From NCBI GenBank assembly GCA_951804985.1, contig OX638133.1, positions 4,298,501 to 4,362,500 of the forward strand: a stretch of 64,000 nucleotides of DNA. The letters run 5' to 3'. Made by a program: the position numbers and the translations under genes. Every line of letters starts with the position of its first letter. Positions within the stretch are counted from its first letter, which is position 1. The stretch comes from Dryomyza anilis (lineage: Eukaryota; Arthropoda; Insecta; Diptera; Dryomyzidae). This document shows, piece by piece, positions 42,639-55,529 of this stretch. The notes under the pieces were generated by a model, which was not told the origin of the DNA, did not search any database, and was given only the letters and a program-made list of their open reading frames with translations.

Positions 42639-43800
42639 TTGAATAACCCTTGAAAAAAACTTTTTGTAGCGCTCTTATTGAAAAACCCTTTATTCTTCAT
42701 AATGCAGTTGTTAATTTCTTAGGTTTCAAATGTGTTGTTGCCGGTTTCTTTCTAAAATTTATAGAACACATGTTCGTTTCTATTCTTTTCTTGTTCATTT
42801 TGTTCTTTTTCGATCTTGCTTTGTCTGTAGTGTTTGCTATTGTACTTTGTTTTACGTTGCCCGTCTGTTATCGCATCTATTTGTTAGTGTCAATAATTGT
42901 TCTTAGTTATTTTTTTAGACCTTATAAAATAATCTCTGCATATCAGGAGTAATTTCTCCTAGTTACTTTTAACAGACAGTCAGAGAGGTACACCAACAAA
43001 CCGATTACGATGACAGACCGGCGGACGACGCAAAATCGAAGAAAACAGTAATAGATACATGTGGACGTGTTCTCTTTGCGAAGAATACAGTAACAATTCT
43101 GCATGTTCTTTTTGGTTTTTAATAGTCAATAAATTAATTTCTCAAAATCGAAAAGTATAAATCATGTTTGTTTTTTGATAACTAAGTAATTTACTTTCTT
43201 AATTTTCAGATGATATATTCTTGAATTTTAGTAGCTATTAGTGAAATTTTGCTCTGAAAAATGTGCTCTTTAAAATATGTTGACATTTTGAACCTGTGCT
43301 ACGCGACCTGTCATCGCCACCTATCTGTTAGTATCAATAATTGCTTTTAGTTCTTATGAAATAATCTGTGCATATCAAGAACAATTCCTCTTAGTTAAAA
43401 CCGATGACGATGACAGACAGACGACGCAATAAAAAGCATACGACCGAATATTACAGGCAATGCAAGATCGAAGAAAACACCAACAGATACATGACGACGT
43501 GTTCTCTTTGCGAAGAATACAGCAACAATTTTGAGTATTAATTTCAACAGACAGGCAGGCACACTAAGAAACCGATGACGATAACAGACGAACGACGACA
43601 AAACATACGACCAAATATTACAGGCAAAGCAAGATCGAAGAAAACAACAACAGATACATAAGGACGTGTTTTCTTTGCGAACAATTTTTCGTGTTCTTTT
43701 TGGTTTTTAATAGACAATAAATTAATTTCTCAAAATCGAAGAGTATAAATTATGTTTGCTTTTTGATAACTAAATAATTTGCTTTCTTAATTTTCAGATG
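42639..43800. repeat. element-like region with internal direct and inverted repeats
   Basis: GCAAGATCGAAGAAAAC followed by ACAGATACAT recurs at about 43470 and 43630, with a weaker copy at 43035. GTGTTCTCTTTGCGAA recurs at 43068 and 43500. The inverse of these (TTTTCGATCTTGCTTTG, near 42807) occurs on the left. It is probably a decayed composite element; open frames lack gene structure. Confidence 0.45.
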
Positions 43801-45311
43801 ATAAAGCATTTTATTCATATTAATGAAATTCTGCTCTGAAAAAATGTTCTCTTTTAAATATATTGACAGTCTCAGCTCAGATTTAAACCTGTGCTATGAG
43901 ACCTTTTGGTTCGATGTTCATATTCATTTATTTCTTATTTTGTCGATTAGTGTAATTTTACGTTACACAATAAACGATAGAAATAGCATGACAGAAGACA
44001 CTATTTTTTAAAGCTATAAAATATATTTTAAATTAATTAAATAATTAAAATTAAAAACATCAAAATTCAGTAAAAATTTTTAAATACTTAAACAGTTGCT
44101 GTACAAAATGTTCTAGAACAAATGTAAAACTGTTGTGGTTTACGGGATGAAATTTGCAAAATTGTTATAGCTGGGTTTTTTCCGATGAAATTTGTAAACG
44201 TAACACCACCTTTTTGTGATAGTGATTTATTTATATATTTGATCAACACTTTGCAAGTGTTTCGTTAGTTTATATACAACGCAATCAGATCTACATTCAG
44301 AAAAATATATTAAGGGACACTTTTTATATAAATTCAAGATATATTCCAGTTCAGAAAACTAAGAGTTATGATTAAGAGTTGATACTATTTAATAAATATG
44401 CTTATGAAAAATTAATTTGAGCATATTCTAAAATTCTATCGATCGAAATTCAAATGATATACAAAAAATCAAATTGAATTCCTTTGACAGTATTGAATTC
44501 AATACCGAGTAATAATTTCTGGAATTTTTCAGTATTATTTCGGAAATGTTTCCGGAAAACTCAGAGATAAATATAATTTTGTATATACGTGTTTGTCAAA
44601 TTTTGTAGAATTTTATTGGCAGATTTAAGGCATATTTTTGGTAGGGTCAAAAAACAGACAGTTTGTGATACAGAATACGTGATATAGTATGTTGAAAAAC
44701 TGCCTCGAACTGACAAAAATGATATCTGGGGAATATTTATTTTGTATTGAAAAATCAAATTCTGAAATAGTTTAAAGTAAATTCAATCTAATTGAAATAT
44801 TAATACGATTTCAATAGGCAGTTGGAAGATGCCTGAAATTTGTCATTATCCATCATGTGTTAAACATAACTTTCGAATTAATTTTAAATATTTTATGTCA
44901 AAAATCGCTTCTCAAATCACGAATGTATTGAATTCGATGAAATTACATTTGTGTTGTATTGAAAAAAGAAATTCTCAAACAGAAAATAACAAATTCGTTC
45001 AATTTTAAATTTAAATTAGATCTGGAAATTAGATGACGAACAACTTTTATTATAAAATTCAAATTTTTTATACAGAGTTTTGCATTTTTTTTTCCTTTTT
45101 AATCCTCTTTTTTTTAACACTGTACTTTAGACAAACACACAAACCGTACACGTTCATAAATCATTTCCATGCAACGTGCTCAACATGCAAAATATTGCTG
45201 CAATATGGTTTTAACAACAGCAACAACAGTCGATGTCACGTGCATTTATATTTTCTTTTGTGCATTTTTTTTTTATTATTATTTTTTTTTCTCCATGGTT
45301 TTTCTTTTAGG
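43801..45311. other. AT-rich intergenic DNA
   Basis: No feature is supported. A long poly-T tract is at 45268-45290. Confidence 0.4.
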
Positions 45312-45431
45312 TCAAACAATTTCGTTATTCGAAGTCTGCGAATGCGTTGAATTCGATTCGAAAATCAATTTGTCACTTAAAGCCGAACAAAACAGAACAG
45401 AAAAAACTACCAGACAAACTGCAGTCGCCAT
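45312..45431 (-). CDS. possible signal-peptide first exon, unrecognised
   Basis: An ATG in ideal fly context (AACAAAATGG) opens MATAVCLVVFSVLFCSALSD, a convincing signal peptide, then KLIFESNSTHSQTSNNEI and TGA at 45312. Either it is a 39-residue secreted peptide or a first exon using a GT within it (GTGACA after ...SAL, or GTTTGA at its end). No downstream exon was found. Confidence 0.3.
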   Translation of the reverse strand: MATAVCLVVFSVLFCSALSDKLIFESNSTHSQTSNNEIV

Positions 45432-46375
45432 TTTGTTAACGGAAATAGTTAGAGTTATGTGGCTTCCTGTGTTTGGAGGACAAATAAAGTACATTGAACT
45501 GGTGACAGAAAAAACAAAAACAATACCTTACAAAAGTACTTTATGCAATAAATTGTATTATTTTACTTTTATGCATTACACTCTAAATTAATAGTATGAA
45601 AAAATGTCTTCAAAATAAATTCAAATGTATCTTATTTTCATCAAATGTATTTGTTTTTACTACATTGATGTATTTGTTATTTGTACTTAAATCAAATACA
45701 TAAATTTATTGCATTTCAAAACAAAATTTAACAAAAATTTAACACAAGTTGTGTTGAAAATATTAAAATTGTGTTAAATATATTGCGTTAAATAAATACA
45801 TTTTATATTTATTTCAATGTACAGAAATATGTATGCAGAAATAATATATATGCCAATATAGCTTAATAATTTATAAATACAAAAAATGTTTAAACTTTTC
45901 ATCGCCGATACGACATTTAATTGTACTGATTAAATATTTAATTATATTAATTAATAAATTATTTGAACAAAAATTAAAGTTCCATATTTAGATATAGAGA
46001 ATAGGATTCTTTTCTATATTTATTTTATTATATTTCTTTTGTGTAGAAACATTACATAAATCTTAATTTATTTTAATTGCATTCTGTATTTATTTAAAAG
46101 TCAAAAAAGCCATTTACTGGGTCAACAAAATATTGTTCTACATACTTGTGAATTTGTTTATCAAATATATCTTTTTGTATACTATTTTTAATTTTAGCTG
46201 AATGGGTTTCATATGTACATGAATACATTATTAGTATGTCCGCTGTGTGCACATGAATTTCAAGAAATAAAAAAATAAATAAAGAAAAACTACCGTTTTG
46301 CAATATATAGTAAAAATTTCTAATACATTATGTAGTAAAATCATTTCAAATAAATACAAATGTATTTTAAACGAG
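45432..46375. other. AT-rich intergenic DNA
   Basis: AAATGTATTT and AAATACAAATG words recur at 45625-45790 and 46340-46370. Nothing else is seen. Confidence 0.4.
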
Positions 46376-47125
46376 TTGGGAAAGTTCGGTCATATGGGGC
46401 GAATTTTTATAGTCGGTCGGGCCCGATTATGGAATACCCTACACCTTTGGTGGGGATATTAACCCTCAGAATATTATTCATATATCAGAAATTTACGTCT
46501 TATATCCCCATAAATTAAAAAAATTATATAAAGTATAAAAAACTAAAAAAAATAAATTTGAAAAATGTAATTGGGCGGACCATGCCTATATTTAAAATTT
46601 TGAAAGGCTAATATTTGATAGTTTTGATTTTAATAATTTACGGATCAAATTTCCACTATGAAAACCCGGGAAATAATGAAAAAAAAAGTGGACGGATCAC
46701 GCCCATTTTTGGACCACATATTTTAAGGTGAATTCTAACTTTATAACTATACCTTGAATACTTTTCGAGTTATTAGTTCCGAAAGAGTTATAAAAAGTGA
46801 CTTGTATGGGAGGTGAGCGTGTCCGTTGACCGATTTGGCTCATTTTCAAACTCAGTTCCTACTTTTGGCTAAAATATATTGAGACGAAATTTCATCGTAT
46901 TCTGATCAGTATTTCTCCAATTATTCTGTATTCGGACAGCAAGACAGCAAGACAGCAAGACGACAAGACAGCAAGACGGACAGACAGACGGACATGGCTA
47001 AACGGACTCGGGTAGTGATGATGATCAAGAATATATATACTTTTCCATACCGGACACGCCTCCTAAGGGGCGTTACAATATATGCACAAAGTTAATAAAC
47101 CCTGTACCTCATAGGTGTAGGGTAT
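46376..47125 (+). mobile_element. dispersed non-coding element, about 750 bp
   Basis: Begins TTCGGTCATATGGGGCGAAT and GTCGGGCCCGATTATGGAAT, includes a GACAGCAAGACGGACAGACA tract and AAACGGACTCGGGTAGTGAT, and ends GCGTTACAATATATGCACAA with GTGTAGGGTATAAAA. TACCCTACACC near the start and GGTGTAGGGTA at the end form an inverted pair. A fragment is at 23110. I recognise it as a common fly repeat type but cannot name the family. Confidence 0.6.
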
Positions 47126-47129
47126 AAAA

Positions 47130-47291
47130 ATCTTTATATTTTTTATACAAATGATAAGAAAATGTGAATCTATTAATTGGCATTTGGACTTTAAAAATGT
47201 ATCAATTACTTTTTGTAATAATTACCAACAAAATTGAAATTTAAGATTTTCATAAAAATGTAGTTGGTGACTTTTAGTTCTACAACGACGA
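47130..47291 (+). mobile_element. right half of a family-2 MITE
   Basis: AAGAAAATGTGAATCTATTA and TTGGTGACTTTTAGTTCTAC followed by AACGACGA match the right half of 17137-17388. The left half is replaced by the element ending at 47125. Confidence 0.55.
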
Positions 47292-47296
47292 TGTAT

Positions 47297-47876
47297 ACTA
47301 GCTGGACCCGTTCACAGCGTTGTCCGTGCTTAGTTTTTGAAAATTCAAAATTATATATTTTTAAATTACTGCCCTTTTGCTCTTGCCACGGCCTTTGTCC
47401 AATTCCGTTCACATTCTACGATTTTTTCGATTTCGATTTTTATAACTCTGTTCTTAGTAGGTCAGGAGTTATATCAATTTTAAGGTTTTGGTTATGAGGA
47501 AGTTGCCACGTCCAGTGGTCTAATTCCGACCACATTCTACGTGACGATGGGAGTTTTAAATATGAACATGTTATTCGATTTTTATAACTCTACTCTTAGT
47601 ATGCCAGGAATAAAAGCAATTTTAATGTTTTGGTTATATGGAAGGAGCCACGCCCCTTTTTTCAATACCGCCCACATTTTTGAGGACAATAAACAACCAC
47701 AATATACATCACTGGGACAAATTTCATGACTGGCTATCTTAAGTACAAAGATATTTGCAGTTCAAGTTCAGGTTAGCTACGCCCATTTTTGTACCTTAGG
47801 GGGCGAATTTCAAAAAATCCCGCCTACGACGAGAGATAAAACCCGTCCAAATTTCATGTTATATATAGATATATAG
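47297..47876 (-). mobile_element. non-autonomous Helitron (HINE-like), - orientation
   Basis: Reading the - strand, it starts near 47876 with TCTATATATCTATATATAAC and ends at 47297 with GTGAACGGGTCCAGCTAGT, the same kind of CTAGT terminus as the 35.9-kb element. Inside are degenerate GCCACGCCC and GACCACATT words. No coding frame. Confidence 0.6.
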
Positions 47877-48796
47877 AACCTTATTTTCTGGTCATATTTT
47901 ATAGACAACAAGTTTTATCGATAAAATTTGACATCGAGATCATGTAGTTGAGGGGTTCTGAGTGGAAAGAAAGGTGCAGCTTGGCAGGTCTATTTCTGAG
48001 AACAACTCTAGTTGTGTGTATGTGATGGTTGGTTTTGTAGTCAATAAGCACTGCGAATGAAATCTGAAACAATAGCAAAAACTAAATATAACATGCATGC
48101 TAAACAGCAGGTAAATCCTCCTGGCCTATTTTTATTTTTGAATTTTGAGATATAACTTCTTTTATATACTAATAAGGACGCAAGAATCCTGAATATGTTA
48201 TTTATTTTTGTATTGGGAAATTATGTAAGGGGACGAGGTGTGCAAATGCGGTAAAAACTAAGAAAACACATAGAAAAAATATATAGTATATAAGAAATAA
48301 AAATTTAAAAACCGAGTAATATTTAAAATAGAATTCCGATTACTACAAAATGCAATTATTTTTTTTTTCTTCTTCATTTTATAAATTTTTGTTTTCTTTC
48401 CACGTTTTTAAATTTGACGTTACTTTGGCACGTTATGCAAGACAAACATTTTTTGAGGCATAATATGAAAAATAAAAACGGGCTATGGCATTTTGAGAAA
48501 ATAAACAAAAAACGTGTATTTAAAAAAAAATTCAATGTAAAATTTTAAATGTCAAATTGTATTACGCAAAAAATCAAATTTAACATTTTTCACAACATAT
48601 TTCCCAATTCAGGATGCTGTATTCGAGATGATGATCCTCAAATATCGTATTTTTGGTGCACACTTTAATGATTTTAATGTATATCAAAATGACAAATATT
48701 ATTAACAATAAAATGAATGAATTATTGTATAAATAAAAAATACATAGAAAAATGTGCGCCAAGGAAATGTTAGTAAAGTGCATTAAAATACAAATA
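47877..48796. other. AT-rich intergenic DNA
   Basis: No feature is supported. Confidence 0.4.
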
Positions 48797-49300
48797 CAGG
48801 GTGTTTGGTTCATCGATGTCAATAGTTCAGGGGATCATTCTATGACTTAAAAAATTAAAAATTGAAAAAAAATAAAATTATGTCGTCTTTTGCACCCTGT
48901 TTAAAATACAGGATGTTTAGTAAATGCATATTACTTACATAAACCAGTCAAGAAAATTGGTTATAAAGTATAATGTGGTTATAAATGAATAACAATTTTT
49001 AACTTATATTTTAGAAAATAAAATTACCTTTCCAATTGTATATATTCGAACCCCATGATTTTTTCCTTTTTTATAACGTACGTAAAGTTTAAATTTACAA
49101 AAACAGAAATTAAAAATTTTACTTTGCCATTGAATTTCTCAAAATTTCGTTATCGATCACCACATTTTTTATAATTTATAATGATAGACATGTTTATTCC
49201 CAATACTTTATAACCAATTACAGTGATTTTATACTAGTAAGATATTCTGCAGAAATACTTATACAGTGGCGGATCTTGTAATTTGGTGGTTGAAATTTGA
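48797..49300 (+). mobile_element. dispersed repeat family 5, + orientation
   Basis: Left end ACAGGGTGTTTGGTTCATCG, right end CAGTGGCGGATCTTGTAATT. Inverse of 24515-25000, with a partial copy at 1500-1745. A second ACAGGATGTTTAGTAAATGC lies inside, so it may be composite. Confidence 0.55.
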
Positions 49301-50620
49301 AAAAAATTGATATAATTGAGAAATAATTTTAAACATTTATTAAAATTATAATCATTATCAGATTGCCTCACAGAACATATTTTTTGATCATATTGCCAAA
49401 CATATTAATCATATTGCTCTAGAATACTATTTTTTTTTTAATTGGCCTCTTTGATTCCTAACGTCTCATTTGTTAAAATTCATATTTAAAATTCATACTA
49501 AACAAAAAAAATAAGAAAAATGCAAAATTACAATAAACTTTAAATATTACAGAAAATATAAATAAAAAATTATAATTAATATCAATCAATATCATGCATA
49601 TTTTATTATTTCTTGATTTAAAGAATAAAAATCAACAACTGTATCATCAAAATAACACTCTAAAACATATGATAAATATGAAATTGGATGTCGATGCAGT
49701 GGTTTTAAGCTTTATGTTGCTGATGTCAATAAGCGAGGACAACAAGAAAATGGTATGATGCAACAAGGATGTTAAAAAAATACTCAAGAAGAGGAGGAAG
49801 ATGCAGCAAAAAAGTGAAAATGAAAATGAGATGAAAAATTCTTGTAAGCAAGAAGAATACAATTTGAGATAAAGTAAAAACAAATATAAAAAATGTGCAA
49901 AACAAAAACAAACAAAAATCCATGGGTATGTGGTAGAAAAAATGGGAAGAATGAGGAAAATGCATAAAATTTTAAACTCTTTAGAGTTGACTTCAAGGAT
50001 TCTATCATCAGAGCACAAGGACTGGATAAGTTGCCTGACTTTCAAACTACATAAACGAAATGAAAAAAGTTGTCAGTGAAGTAAAAGCCACTAATGCATC
50101 TGTCTGTCCGTGCGTTCATCCTTATGTATGTTGTATATAATTTGAGCAGACTGCGATTGACACAAATTATCGCTAAGCACTACACGACAAATACAAAGAA
50201 TGGACATCAGGGTCCTACACAACTTACCAAACTCACACTTGAACACATAACAGGATAATTGCTTGAAATGCATACATTACAAAAACAAGCACAATAACAA
50301 CAAAAACAACTATAACAAAAATAACTTTAAACAATGAAAGTTTCATACACAGCTTAAACAACAAAACAAAAGAAAAAAAAAAGAAAAAACAAAACAACTC
50401 AACTCAACTCAAAGGACGCAGGATGCATGCGAAACTAGTAGCAGCAACAACAACACTAATTACAGTAAAAATACAACAAATATAAAACAAAATAAAAAAA
50501 ACACAATATCAACACCAACAAATTGCTTACAGAAGTGAATTTAATCGAAACAACTTCAACGCATTTAATTTGAGCACAACACTGAAACAATTAATATATG
50601 AAATTCTAGGGTAACTATGA
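49301..50620. other. intergenic DNA
   Basis: At 49740-49960 a purine-rich stretch (AAGAAGAGGAGGAAG) gives open frames on the - strand without gene features. At 50285-50480 a CAACAA/AAAACAA-rich simple sequence. Confidence 0.4.
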
Positions 50621-52600
50621 ATTTTGAATAAAAAATTGAATTTTTGGGAAAAATTTAGTGAAAAATTTAATTTTGAGTGACAAATTAAATTTTGAGTGAA
50701 AATTGAATTTTGCGGAAAAAATTTAGTTTTGAGTGAAAAATATAATTTTGAGTGAAAAATTGAATTTTGAGAGAAAAATTGAATTTTGAGAGAAAAATTG
50801 AATATTGAGTGAAAAAATTAATTTGGAGTTAAAATTTGAATTTTGAGTAAAAATAGAAGTTTGAGTGAACATTTTTATTATTAGTGAAAATTGAATTTAG
50901 AATGAAAAATTGAATTTTGAGTGAAAAATTGAATTCTGAGTGAAAAATTGAATTTTTAGTGAAAAATTTAATTTTTAGTGAAAAATTGAATTTTGAGAGA
51001 AAAATTGAATATTGAGTGAAAACTTTAATTTAGAGTTAAAATTTGAATTTTGAATGAAAAATTTAATTCTGAGTGATAAATTGAATTTTGAGTGAAAAAT
51101 TGAATATTGAGTGAAAAATTGAATTTTGAGTTAAAATTTGAATTTTGAATGAAAAATTGAATTCTGAGTGATAAATTGAATTTTGAGTGAAATTTTTTAT
51201 TATTAGTGAAAATTGAATTCTGAGTGAAAAATTTAATTTTGAGTGAAAGATATAATTTTGAGTGAAAAATAAAATTTTGAGTGAAAAATTGAATTTTGAG
51301 TGAAAAATTGAATTTTGAGTGAAAAATTGAATTTTGAGAGAAAAATTGAATATTGAGTGAAAAAATGAATTTCGAGTTAAAATTTGAATTTTGAGTAAAA
51401 ATAGAAGTTTGAGTGACAATTTTTATTATTAGTGAAAATTGAATTTAGAATGAAAAATTGAATTTTGAGTGAAAAATTGAATTCTGAGTGAAACATTGAA
51501 TTTTGAGTGAAAAATTGAATTTTGAGTGAAAAATATTATTTTGCATTAAAAATTGAATTTTGAGTGAAAAATATAATTTTTAGTAAAAAAAATTATTTTG
51601 AGTAAAAATTTGAATTTTGAGAGAAAATTTAATTTTGAGTGAACATTTGAATTTTGAGTGAAAATTATATTTTGAATGAAAATTTTAATTTTGAGTGAAA
51701 AATATAATTTGGAGTGAAAAATTGAATTTTAGTGAACGTTAGATTTTTTCTTAGTGAAAAATTGAATTGTGAGTGAAAAATTAAATTTTGAGTGAAAAAT
51801 TGAACTTTGATAAAAGACTGAATTTCGGGTGAAAAATTTTAATTTTGAGTGAAAAATTGAATTTTGAGTGAAAAATGTAATTTTGAGTCAAGAAGTTAAT
51901 TTTGAGTGAAACATTGAAACATTAAATAAGAATTTTAAATGAAAACTGAATTTTGAGTGAGAAATAGAATTTTAAGTGAAAAATTTAATTTGAAAGTGTT
52001 TTTTTAGTGAAAAATTGTATTTTGAGTAAAAAATTAATTTTGTGTGAAAAATAAAAATTTGAGTGATAATTTGAATTTTGAGTGAAAAACTTAATTTTTG
52101 GTGAAAAATTGAATAATTGATTGAAAAATTTAATTTTGAGTAAAAATAGAATTTTGAGTGAAAAATTGAGTTTTAAGTAAAAAATTGAATTGTGAGTGAA
52201 AAATTTTAAGTTTTGGTGCAAAATTTAATTTTGAGTGAATAATTGAATTTTTAGTGAAAATTCCATTTGAATGAAACATTTAATTTCGAATAGAAAAACG
52301 CATTTTCAAAAAAAAAAAATTGAATTTTGAATAAAAAATAGAATTTTGTGTGAAAATTGCGCTGTAAGTGAAAAATTGAATTTTTAATGAAAAATTGAAT
52401 TTTTAATGAAAAATTCAATTTGAGTGAAAAACTTAATTTTGAGTTATAAATTAAATTTTGAATGAAAATTATATATAGTGCAAAATTAAATTTTGTGTGA
52501 AAATTTTAATTTTTAGTGAAAATTTTAATTTTTAGTGAAAATTTTAATTTTTAGTGAACATTTTAATTTTTAGTGAAAAATTAAATTTTATTAATCAAAA
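50621..52600. repeat. second 19-bp minisatellite, different sequence
   Basis: About 100 units of GTGAAAAATTGAATTTTGA (19 bp) with variants (GAGAAAAATTG, AGTGAAAAATATAATTTT). Open frames on the - strand are artefacts of the 19-bp period. The period equals that of the 27-33 kb family, and both share a GAAAAnTT half followed by a T-run. Confidence 0.85.
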
Positions 52601-53465
52601 ATTTATATTTACTTTGCAAACATTTTTCTCTCAGTGATGCACCGAAAGCGACGAACTTGGGCGATGTTTTTAGTTGGTTGTGGTGACAGGTCGAAATACG
52701 TTTGCGGAAAATAAAATAGCAATTAAAGAAAAAAAAACAATTCTCACCGTTCTACCTCCTTCCGAATGTGTGCGTATCCTATAATTGGTGATTATGTGGA
52801 ATTTAATGCAGACATAAACTTTAATTACAGGTCATTTAAATACTGATCGGTGTACAGTAACAGGCATACATCCTAAATAAATATTTATTTGGAGACAGAC
52901 ATAAAACACACATTTAGATTTACACATTTACATTAAGAAAACATAAATTTACACACATAATTAAATACCGTTTTCAGTTGTTTAGTAAAATAAATATATA
53001 AAACGTGTAAAATGTGTAATTCAGTGAAATATGGCAAATTTGTCAACGATAAAAAAACTTAAATAATAATAAGACTTTTTTTATTATCACCTAATAAAAA
53101 GGTTTACTTTTCCTTTTACATTTTTGCGTTGATTTCTTTTTATTTCTAAACCATTCGATGACTTCCGCTACTTTCAAAATATAAAATACAAAAAGCAGCG
53201 GAAATTGAAATCAGCAAAAGCGGATGAAGCTGTTTTTATACAAGATACTTTAAGCATTTTGCACACAAAGTCTTTAAAAATCGATTTCCAGGTTTAAACT
53301 TTTACAAGTTAGAGTTACTTTAAATGATCAACTTAACAGAAATCACAGTTTGGCAATTTCGGACATAAAAAGTTGAATTCCAACTTGTTGTCACACCATG
53401 CTTCACAAACGACGAACGACACTAACGTACACTAACGTAGCGAAGAAAACAGAACAACACTAATC
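52601..53465. other. intergenic DNA
   Basis: No feature is supported. At 53404-53450 short words of the next tandem repeat (GACGAACGACACTA) begin. Confidence 0.4.
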
Positions 53466-54115
53466 TGTTTTGTGTTTGGAGTTGGGTCTGTTTTTGTTTG
53501 TCGAATTCGATTCACCGCTACATAAGTTATCGAAAAAAACACATGCATAATCGGATGACGAACGACACTAGCGAAGTGAAAAATAAACAGTTTTTTTCTA
53601 TTTTGTCCTTAGAAAAGCGTGTATTTTTGTTTGTTGAATTCGATTTCCCGCTACACACGTTATCAAAGAAAACAATAACAAAACATATACTATACGCGTC
53701 TGTTTTTGTTTGTAGAATTCGATTTATCGCAAGTTATCATAAAAACACATGCATAGTCGGATGACAAACGACACTAGCGAAGTAAAAAATAAACAGTTTT
53801 GTCTAGAACAGCGTGTATTTTTGTTTGTTGAATTCAATTTTTCCCGATACACAAATTATCAAAGAAAACAATAACAAAATATATACTATATGCGTCTGTT
53901 TTTGTTTGTTCAATTCGATTTCCCGCTACACAAGTTATCAAAAAAAAATCAATAACAAAACACATGCATAGTCGGATGACGAACGACACTAGCGCAGTGA
54001 AAAATAAACAGTTTTGTCTATTTTGTCTTTGGAAATGCATGTGTTTTTGTTTGTTGAATTCGTTTTCCCGCTACACATGTTATTGAAGAAAATAATAACA
54101 AAACAAATACTAAGT
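53466..54115. repeat. tandem repeat of about 200-225 bp, three copies
   Basis: Units contain TCTGTTTTTGTTTGT, GAATTCGATT, CGCTACACAAGTTATC, CACATGCATAGTCGGATGAC, GAACGACACTAGCGAAGTGA and AACAATAACAAAACA in the same order. They start near 53487, 53700 and 53892. Confidence 0.6.
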
Positions 54116-55529
54116 TGAGACCAAAGTTCGTCGTTCTGGGAAATATTTTTTTCATAAAGAACAATATATGAAAGTTTTAATCAAATTAAATAAAAATGAT
54201 AAAAATAAAAACTTAAATTCTATATAACTTTATCTGGTATTTATATGGTATATGGCATTTATATAGTATATTTTCCTACTTATGGTTGTTCACTTCTGCA
54301 GTCTCTGTCGGATTTTCTGTATGAAAACTCACGTGTATAGCTGTATTTTCTATTTGTTTTCCCCTGCACTTCCACTAGTTGTACTATCACGGAACGTTGA
54401 TCTTAAATACTTCAATTTATTTTTTGGATTATTTTTTCTTTTTCGTCCTTTCGGTGGATTCATTTAATAAATGCAATGCATGAAAAACTTTCCCCAAAAT
54501 ATTATTTCAGCTGTTGGGCAATAACAACATTTTGCATTTTGCACATACAGCGCGCAAATATTTTCCATATAATATTGGCAGAGTTTGCTTAACAAATACA
54601 CATACTTCACACACACATTCACACTCAAATACACACACACACTACAGATGCGTGTAAATCAACACTTAAGTCATAAACACGTAAAGTACAGGCGATAAAT
54701 GCGTTGAACGCGACAAAAAGAAGAAAAAAATAATAAAATAAAATGTTGAAAATTCAGCTGCGGTTGCCATGCAATCACACGCACAACGAGAAACAAACAC
54801 AGACACACAAAGGAACTGCTATCGATTGACAACGGTATCGATTTCAATGCGTTTCGATTTCATTGCGTTACGTCGCTCAATTTTGTACGCTGGCATTGCT
54901 TTGTTTTATGCGGTTACGTGTTTTCATTATTTTACGACATTTTGTATGAGTGGGCGTATCGTAAAGAGCACCAAGAATTGCGGAAGCACTAACCGTAGCA
55001 GCAGCAATGGCACTGTAGAGTGTCGTAAATGGCAGCCATGGCAACATGCACGCACTCTCCCTCTCTCTCACACACACACACACACACACATACCTAAAAG
55101 TTTTCGACACAACAATGAGTTTATGAGTGTTTTATCAACACACATACACAAACATACTACACATGTGTGAGTGTCCGTCATTGCAAATATTGATTGAAAG
55201 CTTTTCTGCACTTTCGCATTTTATTCGTGCTATGTAATTTCGAGGCATTTTAGGCGCAATTTTATTTGCAGCCAACACACAGACAAACAGACAGACATAT
55301 TTTGTAAACAACGTAACGCGCCTAAAATAACAGCGCTTCGTTTATTTAACGGCTTTTGCCGAATGCTTTTGTAAATGTGTTGATGTGACTGCATGTGCGG
55401 CCTTTAATGATATTTGTTTTTATGTCCAATTTAAGCCATACATCAAATCAGCGAATGTAGCGAGAATGAGCGACGAAGACCATTGAAGGACCAACCTATC
55501 GAACATACAAAATAACGGTCATTAAAATG
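54116..55529. other. intergenic DNA
   Basis: A (CA)n microsatellite at about 55068-55091 and CACACA-rich patches at 54600-54650. The open frame at 54769-55170 runs through simple sequence and lacks gene features. Confidence 0.4.

Noticed and set aside
42650..42952. 100-codon hydrophobic + strand frame
   Set aside because: Starts at TTG, lies in a repeat-laden region with direct and inverted copies, and has no gene context.
54769..55170. 133-codon + strand frame with a His-Thr run
   Set aside because: Passes through a (CA)n microsatellite and has no coding-like composition or splice sites.
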